DNA of 64,000 nt from Verrucomicrobium sp. GTDB lineage: Bacteria > Verrucomicrobiota > Verrucomicrobiia > Methylacidiphilales > GAS474. The notes under the pieces were generated by a model. That model saw only the letters and a program-made list of their open reading frames with translations. It was not told the origin of the DNA and did no database searches. This document shows positions 24,713 through 32,025 of the stretch, piece by piece. The DNA is taken from assembly GCA_028283855.1 (NCBI GenBank), contig JAPWJX010000004.1:97394-161393 (forward strand). Reading direction: 5' to 3'. The position numbers and the translations under genes are program-made. Numbering within the stretch: position 1 is the stretch's first letter; every line of letters starts with the position of its first letter.

Positions 24713-25501
24713 ATGACGATTCCCACGTCCCAGGCGGCGGGGTCCGCCGCCCAAAACCAATACGTCCGCACGATCCTGGCCATCGCGTCGGGGTCGGCCC
24801 TGGCCTCCGGCGGGGATGCCGCGGGCATCGCGGTCAGCGGCCAGCTCGACGCCCGCAGCGCGCGGCTGGGAGCGGCGGCGAACAATGTCGACGACATGGT
24901 CTCCCTGGCCCAGACGCAGCAGGGATTCCTGCAGGGGGTCCAGGATAGCCTGACCCGGATGAGCGTCTTGGCCCAGCAGGCTTCCAGCAACGTCTTCGGC
25001 GCGGACGCGCAGGCCGCCTACTCGGCCGAGTTCGACAGCCTCAAAAACCAGATCGACCAGGTGACGCAGAACGCCAGCTTCAACGGCCAGCCGCTCTTTT
25101 CCGGCGGCGCGGTGAGCACGACGGTGAACGCGGACGGGACGCAGGACGGCCTTTCCCTGGGTTCCCTGGACACGGGGACGCTGGGCCTCTCCGGCGTTTC
25201 CCTCGACACGCCCGCCGACGCGCAGGACGCGCTGAGCAAGGTGAACGCGGCCTTAAGCTCCGTCACCGGCCGGAGCGCCTCCGTCTCCGCCGACATCTCC
25301 AAATTCAACTTCTACGCCGCCAATATCGGCACGGAGCAGAATAGCGTCCTCTCCGCCAACAGCTCGATTTCCGACGCCGACGTGGCCAAGCAAAGCACCG
25401 CCCTGGCCAGCGCGGGCATCCGCAACCAGCTGGACATGGCCGTGCGCGCGCAGGCCAACCGCAGCGCCAAGAATGTCCTCAATCTGCTGACGTCTCCCTG
25501 A
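24713..25501 (+). CDS. Flagellin-like protein
   Basis: A 262-residue homologue of bacterial flagellin. The N-terminal helical domain contains ASGGDAAGIAVSGQLDAR and a coiled DMVSLAQTQQGFLQGV, and an inner region QNASFNGQPLFSGG is a flagellin hallmark. The C-terminal helix ISDADVAKQSTALAS...QANRSAKNVLNLL is also characteristic. The family-typical opening (about 20 residues) diverges. The variable middle domain is short (about residues 130-190). No flagellar gene lies in the window. A strong Shine-Dalgarno GGGGAGG precedes the ATG. It could be a real flagellin elsewhere served by a flagellar cluster, or a non-motility filament protein. Confidence 0.8.
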   Translation: MTIPTSQAAGSAAQNQYVRTILAIASGSALASGGDAAGIAVSGQLDARSARLGAAANNVDDMVSLAQTQQGFLQGVQDSLTRMSVLAQQASSNVFGADAQAAYSAEFDSLKNQIDQVTQNASFNGQPLFSGGAVSTTVNADGTQDGLSLGSLDTGTLGLSGVSLDTPADAQDALSKVNAALSSVTGRSASVSADISKFNFYAANIGTEQNSVLSANSSISDADVAKQSTALASAGIRNQLDMAVRAQANRSAKNVLNLLTSP

Positions 25502-25590
25502 CGGAGGCGGGCATCGCAAGCAGGGGAATTCTGGCCCATAGGGGGAATTCCCCATGGAAATAACGGGAAAGGCGTGTACATTTTCCCCCG

Positions 25591-26268
25591 ATGCAACCGC
25601 TGCCGCGCCGCCTTTCGACCGACTTTCTCATTCTGAGCGCCGCCGGGGGCGCTGCCGACGCCGCGGGCTTCTTCGGCCTCGACCACGTCTTCACGTCTAA
25701 CATGACGGGGAACGTCGTCCTCTTCGGCCTGGCCCTGGGGCAGACGAAGTGGACGGAAGCCTTCGAGGCGTTCGAGGTGATCGCCTTCTTCATGCTGGGC
25801 GCCTTCATCGGGGCGTGGCTGGCCAAGAAGATCGACCGGCACGACTGGCCCCGGCTGGTCCGGCGGGTGCTCCTGCCGCAAATCGTGCTCATGACGCTTT
25901 TCAGCGTCGCCTGCATGTGGGAGCACTGGGAAGTGGAACACCTGGCCTCCCTCCTGGCGGTGGCCATGGGCCTGCAGGCGTCCGCGATCAACCGGGCCAA
26001 GATGCCGGGCGTGGTCACCACCGCCGTCACCGGAACCATCACCACCATGTCCAACGGCCTGATGGAATTTTTCATGAAGGTCCCCGGCGCGCCGCACGGG
26101 CAGCAGATCGCTTTCCAGTTCGGCGCCGTGTGCTGCTTCTGCCTGGGCGCCCTGGGCAGCGGCCTGCTGACCCTTTACTACGCCACCTGGGTCGGCTGGT
26201 TTCCGACCGTCCTCATCGCCCTCGTGATCCTGCGCAATCTCAACAACGAGCCGGAAAAGCGGGACTAG
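25591..26268 (+). CDS. DUF1275 (YoaK-like) membrane protein
   Basis: A 225-residue protein with about six transmembrane segments. The DUF1275 signature is present: GGAADAAGFFGLDHVFTSNMTGNVVLFGLAL near the N-terminus, a GLQASAINR segment and the TTAVTGTITTMSNG motif. The family lacks an established function, though membrane localisation is clear. It converges on the FTR1 permease gene. Its TAG stop forms part of the left arm of a 20-bp inverted repeat. Confidence 0.88.
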   Translation: MQPLPRRLSTDFLILSAAGGAADAAGFFGLDHVFTSNMTGNVVLFGLALGQTKWTEAFEAFEVIAFFMLGAFIGAWLAKKIDRHDWPRLVRRVLLPQIVLMTLFSVACMWEHWEVEHLASLLAVAMGLQASAINRAKMPGVVTTAVTGTITTMSNGLMEFFMKVPGAPHGQQIAFQFGAVCCFCLGALGSGLLTLYYATWVGWFPTVLIALVILRNLNNEPEKRD

Positions 26269-26447
26269 GGCGCATCTCCATTCAGAGCGCTGCCCCGCCC
26301 CCGTCGTTGCGCGTCCCTTCACCTATTTCTAATTGCCCCCGGGCCCCGCTAGTGAGTCTGAGTCGCCCCTTGAAAGGGGTGCGCTAACGCGCAGGCATTC
26401 GCTTCAGGCCCCCCGGCGCTCCCCATTTCTGAATGGAGATGCGCCCT
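26267..26447. repeat. 181-bp element bounded by perfect 20-bp inverted repeats
   Basis: The left arm (26267-26286) and right arm (26428-26447) are exact reverse complements, separated by 141 bp. The left arm overlaps the DUF1275 stop codon. The right arm lies inside the 3' end of the FTR1 gene, encoding its residues QGASPFR. The loop holds two smaller hairpins (about 26362-26394). No transposase or clear target-site duplication was seen. It may be a MITE-like relic or a shared convergent terminator. Confidence 0.75.
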
Positions 26448-27378
26448 GGGCGGCTTCTCTCCGCGCCATCCAGCGGGAGAGGAAGTAGGAGCCGATCACC
26501 ACGCCGGCCGCCACGGCCTGCGCCGCCAGGCTTTCCGCCGTGGGGAAGAGGGAAAACCAAAGCCCGGCCCAATCGGGGAGCCATCCTTCCAGCCACGGGA
26601 TCTTCGTCGTGGGGATCCAGCCCGCCAGCTGCATTTCCTGCGCCTGCTCGCCGACCATGACCAGGAAGACCAGCCCCAGGAGGAGGCCGGTGACGACGAG
26701 CATCCGCCGGTAGGGCAGGCGGCGATGGGCCAGGAAGGTGAGGACGGCGACGATGCCGGTCAGCAGCAGCCCGATGGCCGCGCCGGCCGCCACCACCCGG
26801 CCGCCAAGCTGCAGGTAGTAGCCCTGGAGGAAGAGGACGATCTCAAACCCCTCCCGGTAGAGGGAGGTGAAGCCGAGCAGCCCCAGGCCCAGGAGGAGCC
26901 GCGCGCCGCTTTCCTCCGCGGCCAGGCGGCGCCGTTCCTTGTGGTGGAGGGCGATCCAGCCGCCCCAGTAGATCTTGTGGAAGAACCAGTTCATGATGAC
27001 CATCAGGACGGCGATGGCCACCAGGCCCGTGGCGGCCTGGAGGTCGAGGGCGGGGACGCTGTCACCCAGGCTGGTGACGATCCGCGCCGCCACGATCCAG
27101 GTCAGCAGGGTGGCCAGCAGCCCCGCGCCGACGCCCCAGAACACCGGCTGTTTGTCGGCGGCCCGGGGGCCGGTCATGCCGGAGGTGAGGGCGGCCAGGA
27201 CCAGCACGCATTCCAGCCCTTCCCGGAAGACGAGAACGGCGATGTTGAAGAGGACGGCGGCGGAGCCCAGGCCGGGCCGGGCGGGGTCGGGCGCGCCGCC
27301 CTGGGTGCAGGCCTGCCAAAGCAGGACGCCGGCGACCAGGAGGAGGCCGGCGGCGGAAAGAAGGCTCTTTAAGCTCAA
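26404..27378 (-). CDS. FTR1-family iron permease
   Basis: A 324-residue polytopic membrane protein with the two REXXE iron-binding motifs of the FTR1/EfeU family, in VFREGLECVL and LYREGFEIVLF. About eight hydrophobic segments are present, including the first (residues 8-24) and one at about 45-65. It takes up iron, usually ferrous or after oxidation by a partner. No efeO/efeB partner is beside it. The last about 14 residues lie inside or beyond the inverted-repeat element shared with the convergent DUF1275 gene, so the C-terminus may have been added or changed by that element. Confidence 0.93.
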   Translation of the reverse strand: MSLKSLLSAAGLLLVAGVLLWQACTQGGAPDPARPGLGSAAVLFNIAVLVFREGLECVLVLAALTSGMTGPRAADKQPVFWGVGAGLLATLLTWIVAARIVTSLGDSVPALDLQAATGLVAIAVLMVIMNWFFHKIYWGGWIALHHKERRRLAAEESGARLLLGLGLLGFTSLYREGFEIVLFLQGYYLQLGGRVVAAGAAIGLLLTGIVAVLTFLAHRRLPYRRMLVVTGLLLGLVFLVMVGEQAQEMQLAGWIPTTKIPWLEGWLPDWAGLWFSLFPTAESLAAQAVAAGVVIGSYFLSRWMARREAAQGASPFRNGERRGA

Positions 27379-27515
27379 GGGAGAGGAGTAAAGGGAAGGA
27401 ACCGCCCGGGCGCTAACGCGGGATTGTCCCCGGCGCGCCGATAATTGCTGCCCGCGGTCAGGGCGGAGGATGAGCGGGGTTTTGCCCGGCGCGGGCCGAG
27501 GGGGTATAAAGGGGC

Positions 27516-28610
27516 ATGGCCCGCGTCATTTTCCACCTGGACATGGACGCGTTCTACGCGTCGGTGGAGCAGCGGGACCGGCCGGAGCTGAAAGGGCGGC
27601 CCGTCATTGTCGGCGCGCCGCCGGACCGGCGCGGCGTGGTCTGCGCCGCCAGCTACGAGGCGCGCCGCTTCGGCGTCCGCTCGGCGATGCCCTCCCGCAC
27701 CGCGGGGCGGCTTTGCCCGGAGGGGGTCTTCGTCCGTCCGCGAATGGAGGCGTATCGGGAGGAGTCCCGCCGGATCATGGCCCTCATCGCGGCGGAAGGG
27801 GCGGAGATCGAGCAGGTCTCCGTCGACGAGGCCTACCTGGACTTCTCCTCCCGCTTTCCCGGCCTGCAGGCCGATGCCGCGCTCCAGGCGGCGGTGCCGC
27901 TGGCCCGCGCGCTGAAGGAGACGATCCGTCGGGAGCGCGGCCTGGCCGCCAGCATCGGCATCGGCGGAAATAAGCTGGTGGCCAAGCTGGCCAGCGATTC
28001 CGGCAAGCCGGACGGCCTCCTCCTTATCCCGGAGCGGGACAAGGCCCTTTTTTTGCGCTCCTTCCCCGTCTCCGCCCTGCACGGGGTGGGGCCGGTGACG
28101 GCGCGGCTGTTGGTGGAGCAGGGTTTGCCGACCGTCGGCCATCTCCAGGACTATGCGGGAGACCTGCGGGCGCTGGTCGGCTCTTTCGCCGGGACGTTGG
28201 CCGCCTTTGCCCGGGGGGAGGACGGCCGCCCGCTGGACCGTGACAGCTTCACCAAGAGCATCAGCAGCGAGACGACCTTCGAGCGGGACAGCGCCGACCG
28301 CCCCCTGCTCCGCGCCGCCCTCCGGGAGCATGCCGCCGACATTGCCGCCAAGCTGGAGAAGGAGGGGCTGGCCGCGCAGACGGTGCAGGTGAAGGTGCGC
28401 TACGGGGATTTCACCACGCTGACCCGGCAGTGGAGCGTGCCGCTGCCCGTGCGCGCCGCCCCGGAAATCTACCGCCTTTCCTGCCTTATCCTGGCCAAGC
28501 ACTGCCTGGTCAATCGCCCGCTGCGGCTTTTGGGCGTCGGCGTCAGTAACTTGTGTCCGCCGGTCCCGCAGCTGGTTTTCCCGTTTATATCAGAAGAACG
28601 GGCGGCTTAG
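27516..28610 (+). CDS. dinB: DNA polymerase IV
   Basis: A 364-residue Y-family translesion polymerase. The two metal-binding acidic motifs are FHLDMDAFYASVE (residues 7-19) and SVDEAYLDF. A thumb helix-hairpin-helix follows (LHGVGPVTARLL), and a little-finger domain ends the protein without a clear beta-clamp peptide beyond PQLVFPFIS. It extends mismatched or damaged templates and is often SOS-induced. I see no copy of the lexA-promoter palindrome in the upstream 137 bp, so induction by LexA is not supported by sequence. It is divergent from FTR1. Confidence 0.95.
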   Translation: MARVIFHLDMDAFYASVEQRDRPELKGRPVIVGAPPDRRGVVCAASYEARRFGVRSAMPSRTAGRLCPEGVFVRPRMEAYREESRRIMALIAAEGAEIEQVSVDEAYLDFSSRFPGLQADAALQAAVPLARALKETIRRERGLAASIGIGGNKLVAKLASDSGKPDGLLLIPERDKALFLRSFPVSALHGVGPVTARLLVEQGLPTVGHLQDYAGDLRALVGSFAGTLAAFARGEDGRPLDRDSFTKSISSETTFERDSADRPLLRAALREHAADIAAKLEKEGLAAQTVQVKVRYGDFTTLTRQWSVPLPVRAAPEIYRLSCLILAKHCLVNRPLRLLGVGVSNLCPPVPQLVFPFISEERAA

Positions 28611-28709
28611 GAAAAACAGTCCCTGCTTAAACTGGGCCAAGGAGTTAGGCAGGGAAAAAATGGGTACTTTTGCTTGCAAGAAGGGAAATGTACCGCTTTA
28701 TTTCCCCAG

Positions 28710-28731
28710 TTGGTGAACTTAATTTCACCAA
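28710..28731 (+). promoter_or_regulatory. Hairpin in the leader of the outer-membrane barrel gene
   Basis: An 8-bp perfect stem (28710-28717 with 28724-28731) and a 6-nt loop lie 26 nt before the ATG at 28758, in an AT-rich 5' region. A TAAGGG Shine-Dalgarno-like run at about 28747-28752 remains outside it. It may stabilise or regulate the mRNA, as in other porin leaders. Confidence 0.45.
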
Positions 28732-28757
28732 TCTTAATTAACAAAATAAGGGAATTA

Positions 28758-29543
28758 ATGAAGCAATACATCCAGGCCCTGATGGCTGCCTTAATCGCCG
28801 TCGTAGTCGCCCAGGTCGCCACGGCCGGGGATAGCAAAGTGTACGATTCCAAGGACACGAAGAACCTCACCGCCGGTGAGAAGTTCGAAGAGTACGCCAC
28901 CGGCTGGAACGTTGAAGTTTTCGGCGGCGCCACGCCCTTCCAGACGGGCACCTTCCGCGCCGGCACTCCGGCCGGTACCGCCAACCTGCACACCGATGAC
29001 CGCATCAACGGCGTCGCGGGCGCCAAGGTCGGCTACGTGTGGAATCCCGGCTGGCACCTGGCCGACGTTCCCGTCCTGCCCTCCCTCGACCTCGAAGGCT
29101 TCTGGACCGGCTACCAGGCCGGTTCCCAGTTCAAGGCCAGCGGCGGCGTTGCCGGCGGCCCCGCCGAGTTCATGACCAATCAGGACATTTACGTCGTCTC
29201 CGTCGACCCGACGGTCAAGTTCCAGCTCGGCCGCTTCCGCCCCTACGTGGGCGTGGGCGTCGGCGCCGCCTACCTGACCGCCGATGGCGGCCACGTGGCA
29301 GCCGGTGGCGCTTCCACCGCCCTGGCCGGTTCCTCCAACGACTTCGCCTTCGCCCTTCAGGGCCTGGCCGGTCTGGAAACCTTCATCAACAAGAACTGGT
29401 CGATCGACATCGGCTACAAGTATCTGAGCCTGCTCAACCCGACCTTCGGCTCCCAGTATGCCGGCGGCGTCCCCGTCAACACCGCCTTCCCGAACTGGTA
29501 CGGCCAGCACATCGTCACGGCCGGTATCAAGTTCTACTTCTAA
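28758..29543 (+). CDS. Outer-membrane beta-barrel protein (porin/OmpW-like)
   Basis: A 261-residue protein with a signal peptide (residues 1-23, cleavage after ATA) and alternating hydrophobic strands typical of a small outer-membrane barrel. It ends GIKFYF, with the terminal aromatic required for BAM insertion. Strand-like segments include AKVGYVWNPGWHL, FRPYVGVGVGAAY and WSIDIGYKYLSLL, which look like OmpW or OmpA-barrel-type sequence. The ligand is unknown. The leader is AT-rich with a hairpin, and a strong intrinsic terminator follows, so this is a monocistronic, probably highly expressed gene. Confidence 0.8.
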   Translation: MKQYIQALMAALIAVVVAQVATAGDSKVYDSKDTKNLTAGEKFEEYATGWNVEVFGGATPFQTGTFRAGTPAGTANLHTDDRINGVAGAKVGYVWNPGWHLADVPVLPSLDLEGFWTGYQAGSQFKASGGVAGGPAEFMTNQDIYVVSVDPTVKFQLGRFRPYVGVGVGAAYLTADGGHVAAGGASTALAGSSNDFAFALQGLAGLETFINKNWSIDIGYKYLSLLNPTFGSQYAGGVPVNTAFPNWYGQHIVTAGIKFYF

Positions 29544-29562
29544 GCCTTTAGAAGCGTAGAAT

Positions 29563-29600
29563 GGCGCGCCTGGGCTTTAATCCAGGCGCGCCTTTTTTTT
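29563..29600 (+). terminator. Intrinsic terminator of the outer-membrane barrel gene
   Basis: An 11-bp stem (29563-29573 with 29582-29592) and 8-nt loop are followed by eight consecutive T (29593-29600), one of the clearest terminators in the window. It ends 3 bp before the crcB start. Confidence 0.95.
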
Positions 29601-29603
29601 GAA

Positions 29604-29999
29604 ATGACCGCACCATTTGCCACCTATCTCTGGATCGCCTGTGGAGGCGCTTTGGGCACCGTCTGCCGTTTTTGGCTGGGGGGTTTCGTCGCGCAGCGTT
29701 TTCCGGTTTTCCCGATGGGCACCCTGATCATTAACGTGACGGGATCGTTCGTCATCGGCCTTTTCGCCTCCCTGACCAGCGGAACGGGGCCCCTTCTGGT
29801 CCCGCCGGCCGTCCGGGCTTTCGTGATGGTCGGAATTTGCGGCGGCTACACCACCTTTTCCTCCTTCAGCCTGCAAACCCTGAACCTGGCCCAGGACGGC
29901 GAGTGGCTGTATGCGGGGCTTAACGTCCTGCTCTCTGTCTTCCTGTGCCTTCTGGCGGTCTGGGGCGGCCATGTCGCCGGCCTCTTTCTGCAAAAATAA
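29604..29999 (+). CDS. crcB: Fluoride ion channel CrcB
   Basis: A 131-residue, four-helix membrane protein of the Fluc family that exports fluoride. The signatures are GGALGTVCRFWLGG in helix 1, GTLIINVTGSFVIG in helix 2 and GICGGYTTFSSFS in helix 3, with the pore Phe residues. The ATG at 29604 starts 3 bp after the T-tract of the upstream terminator. There is no room for a Shine-Dalgarno outside that tract, and no fluoride-riboswitch-like leader was seen. It is followed 5 bp later by DUF190, its usual companion. Confidence 0.95.
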   Translation: MTAPFATYLWIACGGALGTVCRFWLGGFVAQRFPVFPMGTLIINVTGSFVIGLFASLTSGTGPLLVPPAVRAFVMVGICGGYTTFSSFSLQTLNLAQDGEWLYAGLNVLLSVFLCLLAVWGGHVAGLFLQK

Positions 30000-30004
30000 C
30001 CCTT

Positions 30005-30346
30005 ATGCAAATCCCCTCCAGCGCCACCCTCCTGCGGGTCTTCATCGGCGAGTCCGACCGTTGGGAAAACCTTCCCCTTTACGAGGCGATCGTTCAAAAG
30101 GCCCGCGCGGCCGAGCTGGGCGGCGCCACGGTGCTGCGGGGGCAGATGGGCTACGGCGCCAGCAGCCGTATCCACACGGCCAAAATCCTGCGCCTCTCCC
30201 TCGACCTGCCCTTGGTCATCGAGATCGTCGACAGCCGGGAGAAGGTCGAGGCGTTCCTGCCGCAGCTTAAGGAAATGACCCATGGGGGCGGCCTCATCAC
30301 CCTGGAAAAGGTCGAGGTGGCCCATTACGCGCCCCGGAAAGCCTAA
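30005..30346 (+). CDS. DUF190 family protein
   Basis: A 113-residue protein with a ferredoxin-like, PII-type fold pattern: LLRVFIGESDRW, YEAIVQKARAAELGGATVLRGQMGYG and LPLVIEIVDSREKVEAFLPQL. DUF190 proteins are frequently encoded beside crcB, so a role in fluoride resistance or regulation is inferred from context. It starts 5 bp after crcB and is clearly cotranscribed. The ATG at 30005 gives a normal family N-terminus. Confidence 0.9.
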   Translation: MQIPSSATLLRVFIGESDRWENLPLYEAIVQKARAAELGGATVLRGQMGYGASSRIHTAKILRLSLDLPLVIEIVDSREKVEAFLPQLKEMTHGGGLITLEKVEVAHYAPRKA

Positions 30347-30378
30347 CTGGCAGGGTACCTGCTGTTCTGCGCCCCGAA

Positions 30379-31119
30379 ATGAACCCGCCGCCTCTCCAGA
30401 AATGGGCCGCCGCCTATATCTCCCTTTGCGGGGAGACCCCGGCCCCTCAGGGCGCGGTGGAGCATGAGGTCCTGCGCGCGGAAACCAAGGCGGCCCTGGG
30501 CGTCCAGCGGACGCACGATCTCAAAAAGGTGCTGGGCGTCTCCTACCTGGATATGGGCGTGGCCCTTCAGCGGGCGGGCGCGGACAAGGCGGTGATGCGC
30601 CGTTTCGAGGCCGATTTCATCGCGCCCCGGTCCGCCGGGGAAGAGGCGTCTCTGCAAGGCCTGGAAAGCCTGGCGGGGCGCGCCCGGACGATCGACGCCG
30701 CTTTTCTGAAGGAGTGGATCGCTCTGCACGGGCGCCTGCATGAGGGGCAACCGGCCATCCCCGCCGAGATGCGGCGGCGGGAATCCCTTTTCGCCCGCAA
30801 GACGGCCGACATCCTCGGGCCGCTGGGCTGGACCAACACCCGCTTTGAAGGGGAGTTGCGGCGGGCCGGGATGCCCGCCCGCGACCGGCTCCATTACTCG
30901 CTCGCGCTGGAGGGGGTGACCCTGCTGCATAGCGAGGAGAGTCAGGCGCAGCGGGAGAGCCGCCATTTCCGCAGCCGGGAGGAAACCTGGGGGGCCATCC
31001 TTCGGGAGGCCTCTTCCGGCCAGGCCCAGCCGCCGCGCCTTTTCGAGGGGATCGCCTTCCGCCGCGCGGCGGCGGAGTCCGCGCCCGGGGAGAACGCGGG
31101 CCTTATCCAGGACCGCTAG
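30379..31119 (+). CDS. Hypothetical protein, helical
   Basis: A 246-residue soluble protein rich in Ala, Arg and Glu, predicted mainly helical, with no signal peptide, membrane segment or known motif. Segments such as AVMRRFEADFIAPR and RRRESLFARKTADILGPLGW look like ordered helices, so it is probably a real gene with normal codon use. It starts 32 bp after DUF190 and converges on the PEP-CTERM gene with a 4-bp overlap at 31116-31119. I do not recognise the family. Confidence 0.6.
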   Translation: MNPPPLQKWAAAYISLCGETPAPQGAVEHEVLRAETKAALGVQRTHDLKKVLGVSYLDMGVALQRAGADKAVMRRFEADFIAPRSAGEEASLQGLESLAGRARTIDAAFLKEWIALHGRLHEGQPAIPAEMRRRESLFARKTADILGPLGWTNTRFEGELRRAGMPARDRLHYSLALEGVTLLHSEESQAQRESRHFRSREETWGAILREASSGQAQPPRLFEGIAFRRAAAESAPGENAGLIQDR

Positions 31120-31886
31120 GACGCGGAGTCCAGGCCCCGGTATTTCCTGACCAGGGAGCGCCCACGCAGGAGCGCCCATAGCAATCCCGCCCCCAGCATC
31201 GCGCTGGTGCGCGGCTCCGGCACGGCGGAGACGCTGTTGATGCTCAGGCTGGTGAACGAGGTGGAGTTGCCCAGCAGGCCCGCCGCGGTGCTGCCGGTGA
31301 GCGTGAGGACGAACGGGGAGGTGGTGTTAAGGGTGGTGGGCGTGGTGAATTGGAAGGTGCCCGTGGCGGTCCCGCCGAAAAGGTTCAGCAGATTGAGCGC
31401 CCCGCCCAGGATGCCCACACCCGTGCTGGTATCGGCCAGCGTGACGCCGCCCTGGGTCAGGGTGAAGCTCAGGTTGCTGAACAGGCTGACGGCGGCGGCG
31501 CTGGCGGCCGTGATCGTCAGGGCATAGGTGGAGCTGGCGTCAAAGCTGTTGCCGGTGAAGGTTTTGGTGGCGCTGAAGGAGTTGCCGATGGCCAGGACGC
31601 CTCCCCCCGCCAGGATGAAGGAGCCGGGATTGGAGGAGGAGTTGATGGTGAGCGTCTCGCTGTAGACCGCCCCGGCGGAAAGGGTGACGGTGGCGTTCCA
31701 GTTCGGCCCGATCACCCCGTTTGTCGTGTCGCCGAAGAGGAGGAGGCTGGAGGCCGTCAGGGAGGTGCCGCCGGGGTTCGTTCCGGAGAAGGCGTTGGTG
31801 ACGGCGGTGAAGGTCGCTTCGGCTCGCGGGGCGGAGGCGACCCCAAGCAGGGCGGCGCAAAGGGCGAGAGTGAAGGCCTTTTTCAT
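31116..31886 (-). CDS. PEP-CTERM sorting domain protein
   Basis: A 256-residue exported protein. A signal peptide (residues 1-24, ending AEA) precedes a Ser/Thr/Gly-rich, beta-strand body typical of surface proteins. The C-terminus is a PEP-CTERM signal: VPEPRTS, a hydrophobic helix AMLGAGLLWALL and a basic tail RGRSLVRKYRG. Such proteins are processed by exosortase (EpsH/XrtA) and are associated with exopolysaccharide-producing Gram-negative bacteria. No exosortase is present in the window. An inverted repeat lies 30 bp upstream of the start. The gene is divergent from leuC. Confidence 0.85.
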   Translation of the reverse strand: MKKAFTLALCAALLGVASAPRAEATFTAVTNAFSGTNPGGTSLTASSLLLFGDTTNGVIGPNWNATVTLSAGAVYSETLTINSSSNPGSFILAGGGVLAIGNSFSATKTFTGNSFDASSTYALTITAASAAAVSLFSNLSFTLTQGGVTLADTSTGVGILGGALNLLNLFGGTATGTFQFTTPTTLNTTSPFVLTLTGSTAAGLLGNSTSFTSLSINSVSAVPEPRTSAMLGAGLLWALLRGRSLVRKYRGLDSAS

Positions 31887-31915
31887 GGTGTTTGTGGGGT
31901 TGAGGAGAGGAGCCT

Positions 31916-31947
31916 CCTATTTGTTGTACAAAAGTAATACAAATAGG
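31916..31947 (-). promoter_or_regulatory. 9-bp inverted repeat upstream of the PEP-CTERM gene
   Basis: CCTATTTGT (31916-31924) and ACAAATAGG (31939-31947) are perfect inverted repeats around a 14-bp AT-rich spacer, in the divergent interval 31887-32025. The spacing fits a dimeric repressor operator or a leader hairpin. The arm nearest the gene ends in AGG, followed on the minus strand by AGG, a possible distal Shine-Dalgarno. Confidence 0.5.
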
Positions 31948-32025
31948 AAACAAGTCAAGCGGGGAGGGAAAGGGGGGCTTTTCCATTGTCTCTTATGGGG
32001 AAGGGGGATAAGGTTGTTTTTCCTT

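Noticed and set aside
26267..26447. Complete insertion sequence
   Set aside because: There is no transposase and no target-site duplication; only the inverted arms are seen.
29544..29603. Fluoride riboswitch upstream of crcB
   Set aside because: The only structure is a simple GC hairpin with a T-tract, and the riboswitch core sequence is not visible.
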